Assembly (NCBI GenBank): GCA_905221605.1
Contig: CAJNDS010002677.1
Span: 124,001 to 188,000, forward strand
DNA from: Symbiodinium natans
Taxonomy: Eukaryota > Sar > Dinophyceae > Suessiales > Symbiodiniaceae
DNA length: 64,000 nt
Direction: 5' to 3'
The notes under the pieces: generated by a model
The model's database searches: none
Told to the model about the DNA's origin: nothing
The model's input: only the letters and a program-made list of their open reading frames with translations
Program-made: the position numbers and the translations under genes
Shown: piece after piece, positions 47,478-57,900 of the stretch
Numbering within the stretch: the first letter of the stretch is position 1
Layout: every line of letters starts with the position of its first letter

Positions 47478-50400
47478 TCGCCAGAAGCCGCTTCGACCAG
47501 TGTCACTTCGAATTCGTTTTCTGCTAGCCAGCCTGACGTGGCGAAGATGTCTGACCTTCCCCCGCAGGTGCTGACTCCTGCCCTTTGCACAGATGAGTCT
47601 CGCGATCTCCCCGCTTCAGGCCAACCTGTTCTGGAAGTTCGCGAACGGGCTAATCTTTCTCCTGCATACAGGCCCCTTGGTGAGCCCGTGTCTCTGCTCC
47701 CTAAGTCTCCTCCCTCCCCTAGGCCCCCGGTTGCTCCCTCCTTAAGCACCTCTGTTGTTCCCACTAGCACTGCCGCGTCCGTCAGGTCACCTGGCTCTGC
47801 AAGTGACCTGCCACCCCAACCCGAGCCCTATGAGGGTTCGCTGGGGTCCGATGTGGGGCTTGTTGCTGGGTTTTGGGGGCTTCCAAGTTCCCCAAGAGCG
47901 CCCGTTCTTTTGCGTCCGAATTGCCATCCAAAAGAACGGACGGTTTCTGACAAAAGAACGGCGGAAAAAGGGCCCGGAATGGACCCGGTGGACCCCCATA
48001 CCGAGCCCCGCCCTGAAGCACCTGTACGTGAAGCGACTGTGCAGACGCCAGTCCGCGCTGATGATGCATCCTGTTCTGCCCCCAGGCCTGCTGTGGCTCT
48101 TGACTTACGTGAACAGCCTTCGCCCTGCCAGTGGGTCGTGGACGTGGCTCGTGCGGAGCATCTTGCCCGTGCCTCTGTCAACAGCCCTTCGCTTGAAGCT
48201 GCCCGGCGCATTCTTTGCCTGCTTCCCTCTGAGGTCCCCGCACGGGGCCAAGCGCATAGTGCCTCTCACTCCTGGACCTGCGGCATGTGGACCTGGGGTG
48301 CCCGTGCGGGCGTTCGCGGCTTCACGAAACGTTTCCCCGCTGTGACACGTTTCTTTTGTGCTCTACTTCGCCAGCACTTCCCTGGCCACGCATTCACGAA
48401 TGCTGCTGTGTTCACAAACCTGCGCGCGGAACCGCACGTTGACTCCTGCAACGTGCCTGGTTTCCCCAACCTGCTTCTGCCACTCAGCCTTTTCCGGGAC
48501 GGCGACGTCTGGCAAGAATCTCCAGTTGGCGGTGTTCCGCTGGCAGGGCACGATGCCCTGGGCATACGGCTCCGCGTCAGTTTGGGGCCCCAGACCTTAG
48601 ACGCCAGCCGCCTGCATGCCACACTCCCTTGGAAAGGCGTTGGGTGTTTGCTTGTGGGATATTGCCTTCAGGGTTGGGAGCGGCTGTCCGAGAAGGAACG
48701 ACAGGAACTCCTTAGTTTGGGTTTCCTTAATCCCGGTTCCCTAGTCCAGCCTGCCCCTGTGCGGCCCCTCACGCCCCCCACCCCGCCTTTAATTTTGGAG
48801 TTATTCTCCGGGTCTGGTCGCGTCACTGCGGCCCTGCGTGCACTTGGTTTTGAGGCTGTTGCCATTGACAAGGTCAAGAGCGTTGGGTGTGCCGCCCCGC
48901 CCTGGGTGCTCGATGTCTCTACGCCAGACGGCCTTGCCCAGCTGCTCCAACTTGTGCAAAACCCGCGCGTCTTGGGGTTGTTCGCCGCTCCGGCTTGTGG
49001 CACGTGTTCTCTGGCCCGTGGCATTCCGTGCTGGGACAGCCAGGGCAATCCGGTGCCTGTGCCCCGGCCTCTGCGGTCAGACCGTCACCCGGACGGTATG
49101 CCCGACCTCCCCCCCGGTGATGCTCGCCGTGTGCGCCTTGCAAACGAAAGCTACCTGGCGCTTCGACAGGCCGTGCGCCTGGGTGTGCAGCGTGGCATCT
49201 TGATTGCTGTGGAGAATCCGCGGTCATCCTTGTTTTGGAAGACTTCCTTTTGGCGCGACGTGGCTCATGCTTTTCGCTATGTGGATCACCAGGCGTGCGC
49301 CTATGGTGGCGACCGCCCCAAGTTCACCCGGATTGCCTACACGCACCCTTCTTTCGAGTCCTTGTGCAAGCTGTGTCCCGGCTGCCCTGCGCATGCGTCT
49401 TGGGGTGTCGACCCCGCGGCCCCCAACGGTTTCGCCACCAGTCGGGAGACCGCCTACCCTCGTCCCTTGGCTCATGCCATTGCGCAGTGCTTCGCGAGTG
49501 CCCTTCCCACTGTCGAGCCGCCGGGCCTCCAGCTTCCGGCGTTACGCAGCCTGGCTGGACTTCAACCAAAAGCTAGCAAGGTGCCAGCCTTGGTCCCGGA
49601 GTACAAGACCACTTGCGTGGTCCGGGGGCCTGCCGCCAGCCTGGTCCCGCCTTGCCAACCCATGCAACGCCTCGAGCAGGCTTGGCCGGTGCCTGCGGAT
49701 TGTCAATGCAGCTTGAAGGTCATACCTCCCTATGCTCAGTTGCTGCGTCTCAGTCCGGTTAAAATGGGAAAGCAGGATGAGGAAACTCGTAGGCATGTTG
49801 AATTGGCGTGGGGCATTCCGTGGTCGCCAAGTGAATTCATTCAGTGTGCTTGCAAAGCTGTCCACCCTGTGGCCCAAGAAGCACAATTACCCAGCGAACT
49901 TCTTCAAGCCGTCGAAGTGAATTGCAATGCGACGACAGCGTCGGCCCTTGAAGGGAAGCGCACAGCTTGGTTTGAAAAATGGTTCAAACGGTGCTTGGAA
50001 CTCAGGACAGACGAATGCAAACTCAAGGATGGCATGCATCCCGACGTCCGAGGCATCCTTGAACCTAAAAACCTTCTTGTCTGGCGCGAAATCTTAGATG
50101 ACCTCAACTACCCTGACAAAACTGTCATCGAGGAGGTGATTTCAGGGACCGTGTTGACTGGTGAAGTTCCGAGTACTGGGCTATTCAACCCTGTTTTCAA
50201 ACCCGCGGCAATGTCCGAGGACTTGTTGCGAGACACCGCCGATGAGGGCAGGCACAGTGTCTTCCGGAGTGTTAAGTCGCAGGGTGATTTGCTTGACCAA
50301 GAAGTAAAGAAGCAAACCCTTGAAGAACTACAGAAAGGTTGGTTAGAAGGGCCCTTTGATCCGTCTGAGCTGCCTAACGGCTCAGTAGTCTCTCGCCGGT

Positions 50401-51794
50401 TCGGGATCCAGCAAGGGTCAAAGGTACGTCTGATAGACGACCTCAGTGCATCGCACGTCAACTCGTGTGTCCAAACAAATGAGTCTCCAAAGCCCCATTC
50501 CACCGACGTTCTTGCTGCACTTGCCATTCAGCTCATGAGGTCCACCAATGAGCCACTCTTGGGTCGTACCCATGATTTGAAAGCAGCATATCGACAGCTG
50601 GCGGTGTCCCAGAGTTCCGCTTGGTGCTCGTACGTTTGCATCTGGGACCATGAGCGTGCCGCCCCCGTGTGCTTCAGGCTCAAAGCGTTGCCTTTCGGCG
50701 CGTGCAGAAGCGTTTATTCGTTTCTGCGCGTAGTGCATAGCATCTGGTTCATAGGGACTGTTGGGTTAAGCCTCCCTTGGGTTTGCTATTTCGATGACTT
50801 CATCACGATTTGTTCGGGCAGCCTCGCACACAGCACTGACGATACCATCAAGCGCTTATTCAAGCTCCTGGGCTGGACACTGTCCAGTGACGGAAAGAAG
50901 GACTTGCCGTTCAGGAGGTCTTTCGAAGCTCTTGGCATCGTCGTCGATTTAGAGGAGAGCGCGAACAAAGTTGTGAAGTTTGCAAACACCCCATCCAGGG
51001 TGAGCGAACTCTGTGGGTCCATTGGCGACATACTCGACGCTGGTTCCCTCAAACAGCCTCTGGCCTTGAGGTTGAGGGGACGCATGCAGTTTGCTGACAG
51101 TCAATTGTTTGGAAGGTCCGCTAGGATGTGCCTTAGACAAGTCACCAAGCACGCCTATAGTGATGTGTCCGATACCTTGTGTGAGGATTGCGTTTTCGCT
51201 CTGGACAGGTTCAGGAAGATGCTTCTGGAGCACAAACCCAGAGTCTTGAACGGATATTTGCGGGAAAAATTCGTCATCTTCACGGACGCCTGCTTCGACC
51301 CAGAGGCATCGGACTGGGCGTGTGGTATTGGTGGCCTGCTGTTCTCTGACAGAGGTAAACTCCTAGGTGCCTTTTCCGAGCAACTTGAGCGCTGGCAGAT
51401 TGAAGCATTGACCGAGGGCTTTCGTAAGACGGTCATTTTTGAAGCTGAACTTTTGGCAGTTATCGTTTCGCAGCTTGTATGGGGACACGTCATCAGACAT
51501 GCACCTGTGCTGTGGTTCGTTGATAACAATGCCTCCCGCGACATCGCGATTTCAGGCTGCACGAGGTCTGACAATGCACAAGCGCTTCTAAATGTCTTGC
51601 TGGAGAGCGAGGAGCAGTTCGATGTCAAAGCATGGTACGCCAGGGTTCCTTCTCCGTCTAACCCTGCTGACCATCCCTCTCGAACAAAGCTGGAGTCCTA
51701 CGTTCATGGCAACACTTTGGTTGGTGCAGTTGACGTCCGTCAAACCCTTAAGGCTGTTTTCGAAAATTTCTTAAGGAAAAAGGTAAAAAGGTGA
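47475..51794 (+). CDS. Element 5 Pol: dioxygenase-like, methyltransferase-like, RT, RNase H
   Basis: About 1439 aa after the gag UGA. A long Pro-rich, low-complexity N-terminus precedes the 2OG/Fe(II) dioxygenase-like region: HVD at 48434-48442 and distal His in LHATLPWKG (about 48617). The usual Arg after it (GDR in elements 1 and 3) is GVG here, so 2OG binding may be lost. C5-methyltransferase-like: LILELFSGSGRVTAALR (about 48790), APACGTCSLARG (about 48993) and VENPRSSLFW (about 49210). RT: RLIDDLSAS (about 50429), HDLKAAYRQL, ALPFGACRS and YFDDF (about 50790). RNase H: FTDACFD (about 51280), FEAELLAV, FVDNNASRD and SNPADHPSR. The frame is intact. Confidence 0.87.
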   Translation, partial: LSPEAASTSVTSNSFSASQPDVAKMSDLPPQVLTPALCTDESRDLPASGQPVLEVRERANLSPAYRPLGEPVSLLPKSPPSPRPPVAPSLSTSVVPTSTAASVRSPGSASDLPPQPEPYEGSLGSDVGLVAGFWGLPSSPRAPVLLRPNCHPKERTVSDKRTAEKGPGMDPVDPHTEPRPEAPVREATVQTPVRADDASCSAPRPAVALDLREQPSPCQWVVDVARAEHLARASVNSPSLEAARRILCLLPSEVPARGQAHSASHSWTCGMWTWGARAGVRGFTKRFPAVTRFFCALLRQHFPGHAFTNAAVFTNLRAEPHVDSCNVPGFPNLLLPLSLFRDGDVWQESPVGGVPLAGHDALGIRLRVSLGPQTLDASRLHATLPWKGVGCLLVGYCLQGWERLSEKERQELLSLGFLNPGSLVQPAPVRPLTPPTPPLILELFSGSGRVTAALRALGFEAVAIDKVKSVGCAAPPWVLDVSTPDGLAQLLQLVQNPRVLGLFAAPACGTCSLARGIPCWDSQGNPVPVPRPLRSDRHPDGMPDLPPGDARRVRLANESYLALRQAVRLGVQRGILIAVENPRSSLFWKTSFWRDVAHAFRYVDHQACAYGGDRPKFTRIAYTHPSFESLCKLCPGCPAHASWGVDPAAPNGFATSRETAYPRPLAHAIAQCFASALPTVEPPGLQLPALRSLAGLQPKASKVPALVPEYKTTCVVRGPAASLVPPCQPMQRLEQAWPVPADCQCSLKVIPPYAQLLRLSPVKMGKQDEETRRHVELAWGIPWSPSEFIQCACKAVHPVAQEAQLPSELLQAVEVNCNATTASALEGKRTAWFEKWFKRCLELRTDECKLKDGMHPDVRGILEPKNLLVWREILDDLNYPDKTVIEEVISGTVLTGEVPSTGLFNPVFKPAAMSEDLLRDTADEGRHSVFRSVKSQGDLLDQEVKKQTLEELQKGWLEGPFDPSELPNGSVVSRRFGIQQGSKVRLIDDLSASHVNSCVQTNESPKPHSTDVLAALAIQLMRSTNEPLLGRTHDLKAAYRQLAVSQSSAWCSYVCIWDHERAAPVCFRLKALPFGACRSVYSFLRVVHSIWFIGTVGLSLPWVCYFDDFITICSGSLAHSTDDTIKRLFKLLGWTLSSDGKKDLPFRRSFEALGIVVDLEESANKVVKFANTPSRVSELCGSIGDILDAGSLKQPLALRLRGRMQFADSQLFGRSARMCLRQVTKHAYSDVSDTLCEDCVFALDRFRKMLLEHKPRVLNGYLREKFVIFTDACFDPEASDWACGIGGLLFSDRGKLLGAFSEQLERWQIEALTEGFRKTVIFEAELLAVIVSQLVWGHVIRHAPVLWFVDNNASRDIAISGCTRSDNAQALLNVLLESEEQFDVKAWYARVPSPSNPADHPSRTKLESYVHGNTLVGAVDVRQTLKAVFENFLRKKVKR

Positions 51795-51808
51795 AAGTCG
51801 GATAATGT

Positions 51809-52066
51809 GGGGAGTCAGTGCTGGGTTCGTATTGCAACTGTGCATGAGGTGCCAAGTAGATCTACACAGGCTTTCCAAGGCAGAAGGTTTGTCCTTGCGT
51901 GGCATGAGGCCCGCATGTGCATGCTTGCCCACGCTTCCACGTGAAAAAAAGGAATGTCCGAGTGAGTGCGTTACTGTAAGCGTTGCGCTCTCTGAACCAC
52001 ACCAAGTGTAGGCTCATGTGTCTTTGTTCTTTGTTGGCTTAAAGGTAAGCTTGAGTGGAGCACGAA
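51809..52066 (+). repeat. Element 5 repeat B1
   Basis: 258-bp direct repeat of B2 (52380-52637), from ggggagtcagtg to gagcacgaa, starting 14 bp after pol. Confidence 0.92.
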
Positions 52067-52288
52067 GCTTGCTGTCAACTTGTTGATAGCGCCTTCGTGA
52101 GGAGCGAACGCTTAGGTTGCCTGCAACCGTGCCTTTAAGAAAAACAAAAAGAGTTTTCACAGTGCTTTCAAAATTTTCTGCATGCCCATCTTTCATGTTC
52201 TCTCTGCATGTCACCTTGACAGCTTGTATGCAGTCTTCATGCCCGGTAACAGTGGCTGACAGCTGAGAGATGCAGAAAATTTTCTTTG
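52067..52288 (+). repeat. Element 5 repeat A2
   Basis: 222 bp. Intact version of the A repeat; A1 at the left end lacks its middle. Contains ggtaacag|tggctgac, the inferred trans-splice acceptor. Confidence 0.88.
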
Positions 52289-52304
52289 CCCGCCCGCCCA
52301 TCCC
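52289..52304 (-). other. Element 5 C-rich tract (G-quadruplex type on - strand)
   Basis: CCCGCCCGCCCATCCC directly follows A2; the complement has four GGG runs with loops of 1-2 bases. Followed by about 75 bases with an imperfect hairpin (gatccgtgcctgacggatc) before B2. Confidence 0.72.
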
Positions 52305-52379
52305 AGTGGGTGTGACCGATCCGTGCCTGACGGATCCCGCCTGTGGATCTTCTTCTGCCTGCATGGCTTCCCTCATCCG

Positions 52380-52637
52380 GGGGAGTCAGTGCTGGGTTCG
52401 TATTGCAACTGTGCATGAGGTGCCAAGTAGATCTACACAGGCTTTCCAAGGCAGAAGGTTTGTCCTTGCGTGGCATGAGGCCCGCATGTGCATGCTTGCC
52501 CACGCTTCCACGTGAAAAAAAGGAATGTCCGAGTGAGTGCGTTACTGTAAGCGTTGCGCTCTCTGAACCACACCAAGTGTAGGCTCATGTGTCTTTGTTC
52601 TTTGTTGGCTTAAAGGTAAGCTTGAGTGGAGCACGAA
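52380..52637 (+). repeat. Element 5 repeat B2 (right end)
   Basis: 258 bp, matching B1. Its right end gcacgaa abuts element 4 pol (ccttttggc). Confidence 0.92.
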
Positions 52638-53739
52638 CCTTTTGGCATTGCCATTCGGGGGTTCCTTCTCAGTCTGCTCATTCTTGAGGGCGGCTGAGGG
52701 TGTCAAGCGGCTGGGAATCAAGGCAGCAAGCCTTGTTTGGACCTCCTTCTTTGATGACTATGTCGCTTTCTGTTTGGATGGGGACGAGGAGCACTCCGAG
52801 AAATTCATTTCTTCCTACTTTGATCTTCTTGGTTGGGAAGTCTCGCGAGATGAGGCGAAGTCTGCAGGTTTCAGTTCGGTTCTTGATGTGTTGGGTGTTC
52901 GTTTTGACCTCAACGGTTTTCGCAACGGCTCCTTCACAGTTGGGAACACCCCGAAGAGGATTGAAGAATTGACAAGGACCATTGATGAGGTTCTAACCTC
53001 CGATTCTCTAAGCGCAAAGGGCGCCCAAAGGTTGAGGTCACGTTTGAATTTTGCTGAAGCTCAAGTTGCAGGACGTCTTGCGAACACTGCTCTTAGAGCT
53101 ATTGGGACTCAGGCTCTTCCTGGCGCCACCCCCTCCCCGCTGCCTCAGCACGTGAGGCGTGCGCTCCAGGGAAATGCTCCCCCAAGATGCATCTCGGACT
53201 GCGCCGGGCGTCCGCTTGTTGTCTTCACTGATGGTTCATGTACGCCTGTGGAAGGTTCGAGCTTGCCATCTTGTGGACTCGGTGCTGTGATTTTCGACGG
53301 CGCTGAGCGCCCCTCAGCTTTCTTGAGCGAACTCGTCCCCCCAGATGAGGTCGAGCGATGGTGTGAGCTGGAGGCCAAATCTCAGCTCGTCTTTGAGGCC
53401 GAGCTTCTTCCATACCTCCTGTGCCTCTCCACGGTGCCAGAACTCTTTGCGAGGAGGAAAGTCATCCTCTTCTTAGACAGCGATCCGGCGCGTCACTCCT
53501 TCATCAACGGCTTTGCAACGAGTCCTGTTGCTTCATGCATTGTGAGTGACGCAGTCCACTTGGAAGACAGGCTCTCTGTCAAGCCATATTTCTCAAGAGT
53601 TCCGACCGCTTCGAATCCTGCTGACGATCCCTCGAGAGGTGAGTTCGAGTTTCTGACACGACTTGGCGTGAGACGCTTGAGGCCTTCTCGCGAGGATCTG
53701 CGCCCACTTGCTCGGGCAAAGTATGAGGGGAGTATGTGA
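52638..53739 (+). CDS. Element 4 Pol, 3' part: rest of RT and RNase H
   Basis: Continues the RT cut at 43217: motif B ALPFGGSFSVCSFLR, motif C FFDDY (about 52750), the thumb-side GW..S.DE region, then RNase H with FTDGSC (about 53226), VFEAELLPY, FLDSDPARH and SNPADDPSRGE. The last four codons and the TGA lie in B1 (from 53727). Joined length with the 5' part is an exact multiple of three. No lesions seen. Confidence 0.88.
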
Positions 53740-53910
53740 CTCTCGCTGCGTGCGCTCAGCTCATGAGCTGGTGCACATGATGCAGACTTCTGAGATCCCG
53801 CGAATCTTGCCCAAGCTACCATGGAAAAAGAGAGTGCTCGGACTTGTGGATTGTCAGACATCATTTTATATGTTATATGTTTATTTCGCATGCAAACTTT
53901 TTGCTATAAG
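53727..53910 (+). repeat. Element 4 repeat B1
   Basis: 184-bp direct repeat of B2 (54090-54273), overlapping the pol stop codon. B1-A2 joint: tataag|gcttttt. Confidence 0.92.
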
Positions 53911-54073
53911 GCTTTTTCCATCGGATGAGCTTTTATAGCTTTAAGTTTGAGTGTGTTGATATTTCTTGATGAAGAAATTTTGGGACACACGTCATGCGAT
54001 TCCTTTTTAAATGTCTGCCAAAGTTTTCACTTGTTGCAGCTTGGCTCATGAGCCTTGAGAGAGAAATTTTTGA
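53911..54073 (+). repeat. Element 4 repeat A2
   Basis: 163 bp, matching A1 (35368-35530). Confidence 0.92.
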
Positions 54074-54089
54074 CCCGCCCTCCCACCCT
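54073..54089 (-). other. Element 4 C-rich tract (G-quadruplex type on - strand)
   Basis: ACCCGCCCTCCCACCCT, identical in all 17 bases to that of element 1 although the repeats around it are unrelated. It is the whole spacer between A2 and B2. Confidence 0.78.
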
Positions 54090-54273
54090 GGGGAGTATGT
54101 GACTCTCGCTGCGTGCGCTCAGCTCATGAGCTGGTGCACATGATGCAGACTTCTGAGATCCCGCGAATCTTGCCCAAGCTACCATGGAAAAAGAGAGTGC
54201 TCGGACTTGTGGATTGTCAGACATCATTTTATATGTTATATGTTTATTTCGCATGCAAACTTTTTGCTATAAG
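54090..54273 (+). repeat. Element 4 repeat B2 (right end)
   Basis: 184 bp, matching B1. The end gctataag abuts element 3 gag (caaactac). Confidence 0.92.
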
Positions 54274-54899
54274 CAAACTACTTGCTTGGAGAACGGGTGT
54301 ACTTGCTGCAGGTCCCGGTCACCGGGAAGGGCGGGAAGATGGATCAAATCCCATTGAAACCGCCATGGGTGGTGATCCTCAACTATGAATACGAGTTGAG
54401 GAAAGAAGCGATCAAGAGAGCCTTTCGTGATTCCCGCCCCCTGCGCGAGACCCTTCGGGAGGTGACAGATGATGCACAGTTGAAAGAACAGTATTTCACA
54501 GCTCCCATAGCGCTGCAAAACAGAGGAAAGCGTGGCAGTGATCAATGGGATGGCCAGCACGATGATGGAAAATGGCACCGGGACACCTGGCGAAAAGGAG
54601 CTGGCTGGGGCAAAGGCACACCGCGCAAAGGAGATGACAAAGGACGTGGCGATCAAAAGGGCAAGGACAAGAAAGGAAAGGACCCAAAGGGTCCTGGCAA
54701 AGGGAAGCGTGAGAGCGTCACCACCACTCGAACGCCAGACGGGAGGTGGATCTGCTTTGACTACTCCGGGCCAGGATGTGATGGAAACTGCGGCATGGTA
54801 CACTGCTGCATGGTCAAAGGATGCCACGGGCCACATCCTACGTGGCAACATTGGCAACAGCATCACTCTGGCAAGACAACGGATGCTCCGAAGCACTGA
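54274..54899 (+). CDS. Element 3 Gag-like protein, 3' part
   Basis: Continues Gag from 35367 (Ala-Asn-Tyr-Leu-Leu-Gly-Glu). Contains VTGKGGKMDQIPLKPPWVV, a Gly/Lys/Asp-rich linker (KGDDKGRGDQKGKDKKGK) and the family zinc pair: CCCH (CFDYSGPGCDGNCGMVH) and a CCHC-like end (CMVKGCHGPHPTWQH; the last Cys is replaced by His). Stop TGA 54897-54899, then CTC AGG GTC in frame into pol. Confidence 0.8.
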
Positions 54900-54902
54900 C
54901 TC
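54897..54902 (+). promoter_or_regulatory. Element 3 gag-pol UGA-CUC, candidate readthrough site
   Basis: Same frame on both sides, open after the stop. The first ATG in pol is 54945, so reinitiation is an alternative. Confidence 0.55.
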
Positions 54903-57900
54903 AGGGTCTTGGTGGGCTTCGGCAGTCACGGCGCAAACGAGCAGATGCATGTGTGTTTTAAGAATGCAGCACAGAGGACGGGGAGCGAGCTTAAGGTTGG
55001 CTTCCTGCTTGATTGCGATGATGATGCATGGTTTAAACCAGAGGCATGGGATCGCATTTTCACCGAGATTCATGAACATTCATGGGATATTGTTTTGCTT
55101 TCGCCGCCTTGCAAGACGTTCAGTCGTGCAAGAGAGCACCGCAGGACAGAGCGGCATGGGCCTGGTCCTTCCAGGTCGCACACTTATCCTTTTGGTTTTC
55201 CTTGGTTGGCAGAGAGGTCGCGTGCTGCTGTTGATCGAGAAAATTTTTACTTGCGGCAGTCTTTCAACGTAATCAAAGCGGCAATCAAATCGGGCATGGG
55301 TTGGCTACTCGCCCACCCAGAAGATCTGGGTGCTTTACATTCGGGTCAAAGGCCAGCTAGCATTTGGCAACTTGATGAGCTTCGTGCATTTGTGGAAGGT
55401 GATGAACATGCGGCAACATGGGCAGTACACATGTGCACTTTCGGGGGCGATCTCCCTCACCCCACGAGGCTGGCAACCAATTTAGCAGGCCCTGAGGCGC
55501 AGCTCAGATGGCCGCAGTTCGATGCAACAGGGTCCTATGTAGGGCCAATTGGCCGGTGCGAGCATTTGCATCATGGTGGCGCCGGCATAGCGCACGATGG
55601 AAGTTGGAAGACGGACACACCTCTTCCGTTGGCCTTCTGTGAACATGTGGTGCAGATGGCATGTGATTGGCAGTTGTCTGGGCGCGCTACAGACGACGTC
55701 GGCCATCCGGCTGAACAGTTCGCCGCATGCTTGCTAGAGCAGTCCGATTCGCGTAAACTTGGGAAACATGATGGAGAAGCTCTGGCCCGCCTGCTCGAAT
55801 ACGAAGCACCGCATCCAGCAGCAGTGGCAGATGCGGCCCCGGAGCAAAGTGGCGGCAAGGCCTTCTTCGGCGGAGCCTACACTAAGGGTGGCGTCACGGG
55901 TTTGCGCCGTTCTTGCCGGCTGTTCCCTCAGTCCCTTAAGTGCCTCACCTTGCTCCTTCGTGATGCCTTCCCCAACAAGCCCTTTAGTTCTCTTGTGGTA
56001 TTCAATAACGTCAAGAGTACTATGCACAAAGACGTGCACAACGCGCCTTACCCAAACTTGCTTCTTGCATTGACCACTTTCCAAGATGGGCAGGTTTGGA
56101 TGGAAAGCAGCCACGGTCATGTCGTGCGCATGGTTCGCGGCATCCCGCGCAAAGGCGTTCTTCTCCCAGTGGCCCAGGCTCCGCAGGAGCTCCAGGCTCA
56201 CAACTGCTTCCATCAAACCGAGGCGTGGACTGGTGATCGAGTTCTCTTAGTTGGATTCACAGTCACCCGCCTTCACTCGCTGTCACCGCCCATGCGTGAC
56301 AACCTCCTCTCTTTGGGCTTCGTCCTTCCCCCATCTGCTCACCTGCCACAGCAAGGGGGGGAGGGGCTCGCTGATCGGGAGGCCGAAGCGGTGCCGGCGA
56401 TGGCATTAAAGCAACATGAACTCCACGCTACTAACACCCCTTCAGGAGGGACCATCCTGGAGGCACCTGGCCCTGGCTCTAGCACCCCTTCAGGAGGGAC
56501 CATCCTGGAGGCCCCGGGCCCCGTCCTTGGCACCCCTTCAGGAGGGACCATCCTGGAGGCACCTGGTTTGGCTTCCTCGTCTAGGGACCCTTCGGTTTGC
56601 GCCCCTACAGGAGGAACCCTTCTGGAGGCCCCGCATAGCACCCCAACAGGAGGGACCATCCTGATGGCACCTGAGGCTCCCCTTTCCGACCAACCCGATG
56701 GCGAGGACGTTGGTGACCCCCAAGAGTTTGACCCACGCACATCCCGTTGCAGTGGGCCGGCCTTGCGTTGTCGGCACACACAGGTCCGGCGTGAACTTGT
56801 GGATGGATTTGGCTTGTGCTCCCCGGGGAGGTGGCGACCGAAGTCACGTGGGGCATTAGCTTCCGACATCGAGCACAGCCATTCACTTAGCATACGCAGG
56901 ATTCTTGTCAGTGCGCTGCGGGAGGCCATCCCCGACAGGAAGAAAGCTGCCTTCATGCTTGCCACGGGGAAGATGGAGAGCTCACCATTTACACGTAGCA
57001 CCATCGCTAAGGTCAGGGAACGGATTGCTGCTTTGTTGCCAGACCCTGAGCAGGCAATGCAGATTCCCCAAGGACAACCTTTCATGTTGCAGCTTTCCCA
57101 GTCGCTCCGGGTGTTTGGGGATCCTGACTATGCAATCCTGGACCAAGGGAAGGACTCGTTTGCAGAAGGGGTGCCCCTTGGTTGGGATAAGCCCATCGGC
57201 AGGGCTCCTCAGGTGTTCCCGAAGAGGACGCACTTCCGGAAGCTTGACGAGACCGAGTTTGATCCCTCCATGGTGAACTACCGGTCAGCCGAACTAAATG
57301 CTGAGCAGTTGGAAGAGAAGTTTCGTCAAGACGAACGGGAAGGCCTGATGATCTGCACCACGGAAGCTGAGGCTAAGAAGAAATATGGAGAGGACGCTGT
57401 GCTGATCGCTGCGATGGGAGCAGTGACCAAAGCTAATGGTGATGTGCGGCCGCTACATGACGGCACCCATGGCATCAACCTAAACAACCGGATCGTGATC
57501 ACAGACAAACTGCAGGTTCCTGGACCAGAAGACCTTCAAGAGGTGGCAGCACGCGTCAAGGAGAGCAAGGAGGCTCCTTTTTCCCTATGCGCCGACATCA
57601 GCCAGGCGCACCGACGCGTAAAGGTGCGGGAGGCCGATTGGCCACGCTTGTCGTGCAAGGCATCCTCGCAATCGCGCGTGCTTTGGCTAAATTGCGTTGG
57701 AACGTTTGGGGTCAGCTCTGCCGCATACTACTGGTCGCGCCTTTTCGGAGCCGTTGGACGGTGGACTTTCCGGGTCCTTTCCTTGGACCAACTCTACATG
57801 TTGATCTACGTGGATGATCTTCACGTCGTGGTGTTTGGCTGCGATAAGTACGATACCCTATGGCTGCTTTTCTTGGCCCTTGAAGTGATGGGGACTCCTT

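Larger units (their letters stand above)
43218..52637 (+). mobile_element. Element 5: YR retrotransposon inside element 4 pol (9.4 kb)
   Basis: A1 43218-43279 (shortened), B1 51809-52066, A2 52067-52288, B2 52380-52637. Target tttaa|cctttt in element 4 RT, no duplication; joining gives Leu-Phe-Asn-Leu-Leu-Ala-Leu-Pro-Phe-Gly. It encodes a small ORF, YR, gag and pol. It is the innermost and so the last arrival. A1 contains a spliced-leader relic in place of about 175 bases of the A repeat. The YR ORF has a C-terminal frameshift. Confidence 0.92.
35368..54273 (+). mobile_element. Element 4: YR retrotransposon inside element 3 gag (9.5 kb of its own)
   Basis: A1 35368-35530, B1 53727-53910, A2 53911-54073, B2 54090-54273. 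Target atatg|caaac in element 3 gag, no duplication. It encodes three small ORFs, YR, gag and pol. Its pol is split by element 5 (43218-52637); removal of element 5 gives an open frame of 1281 codons after the gag UGA. With element 5 removed, no lesion is visible. Confidence 0.92.
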
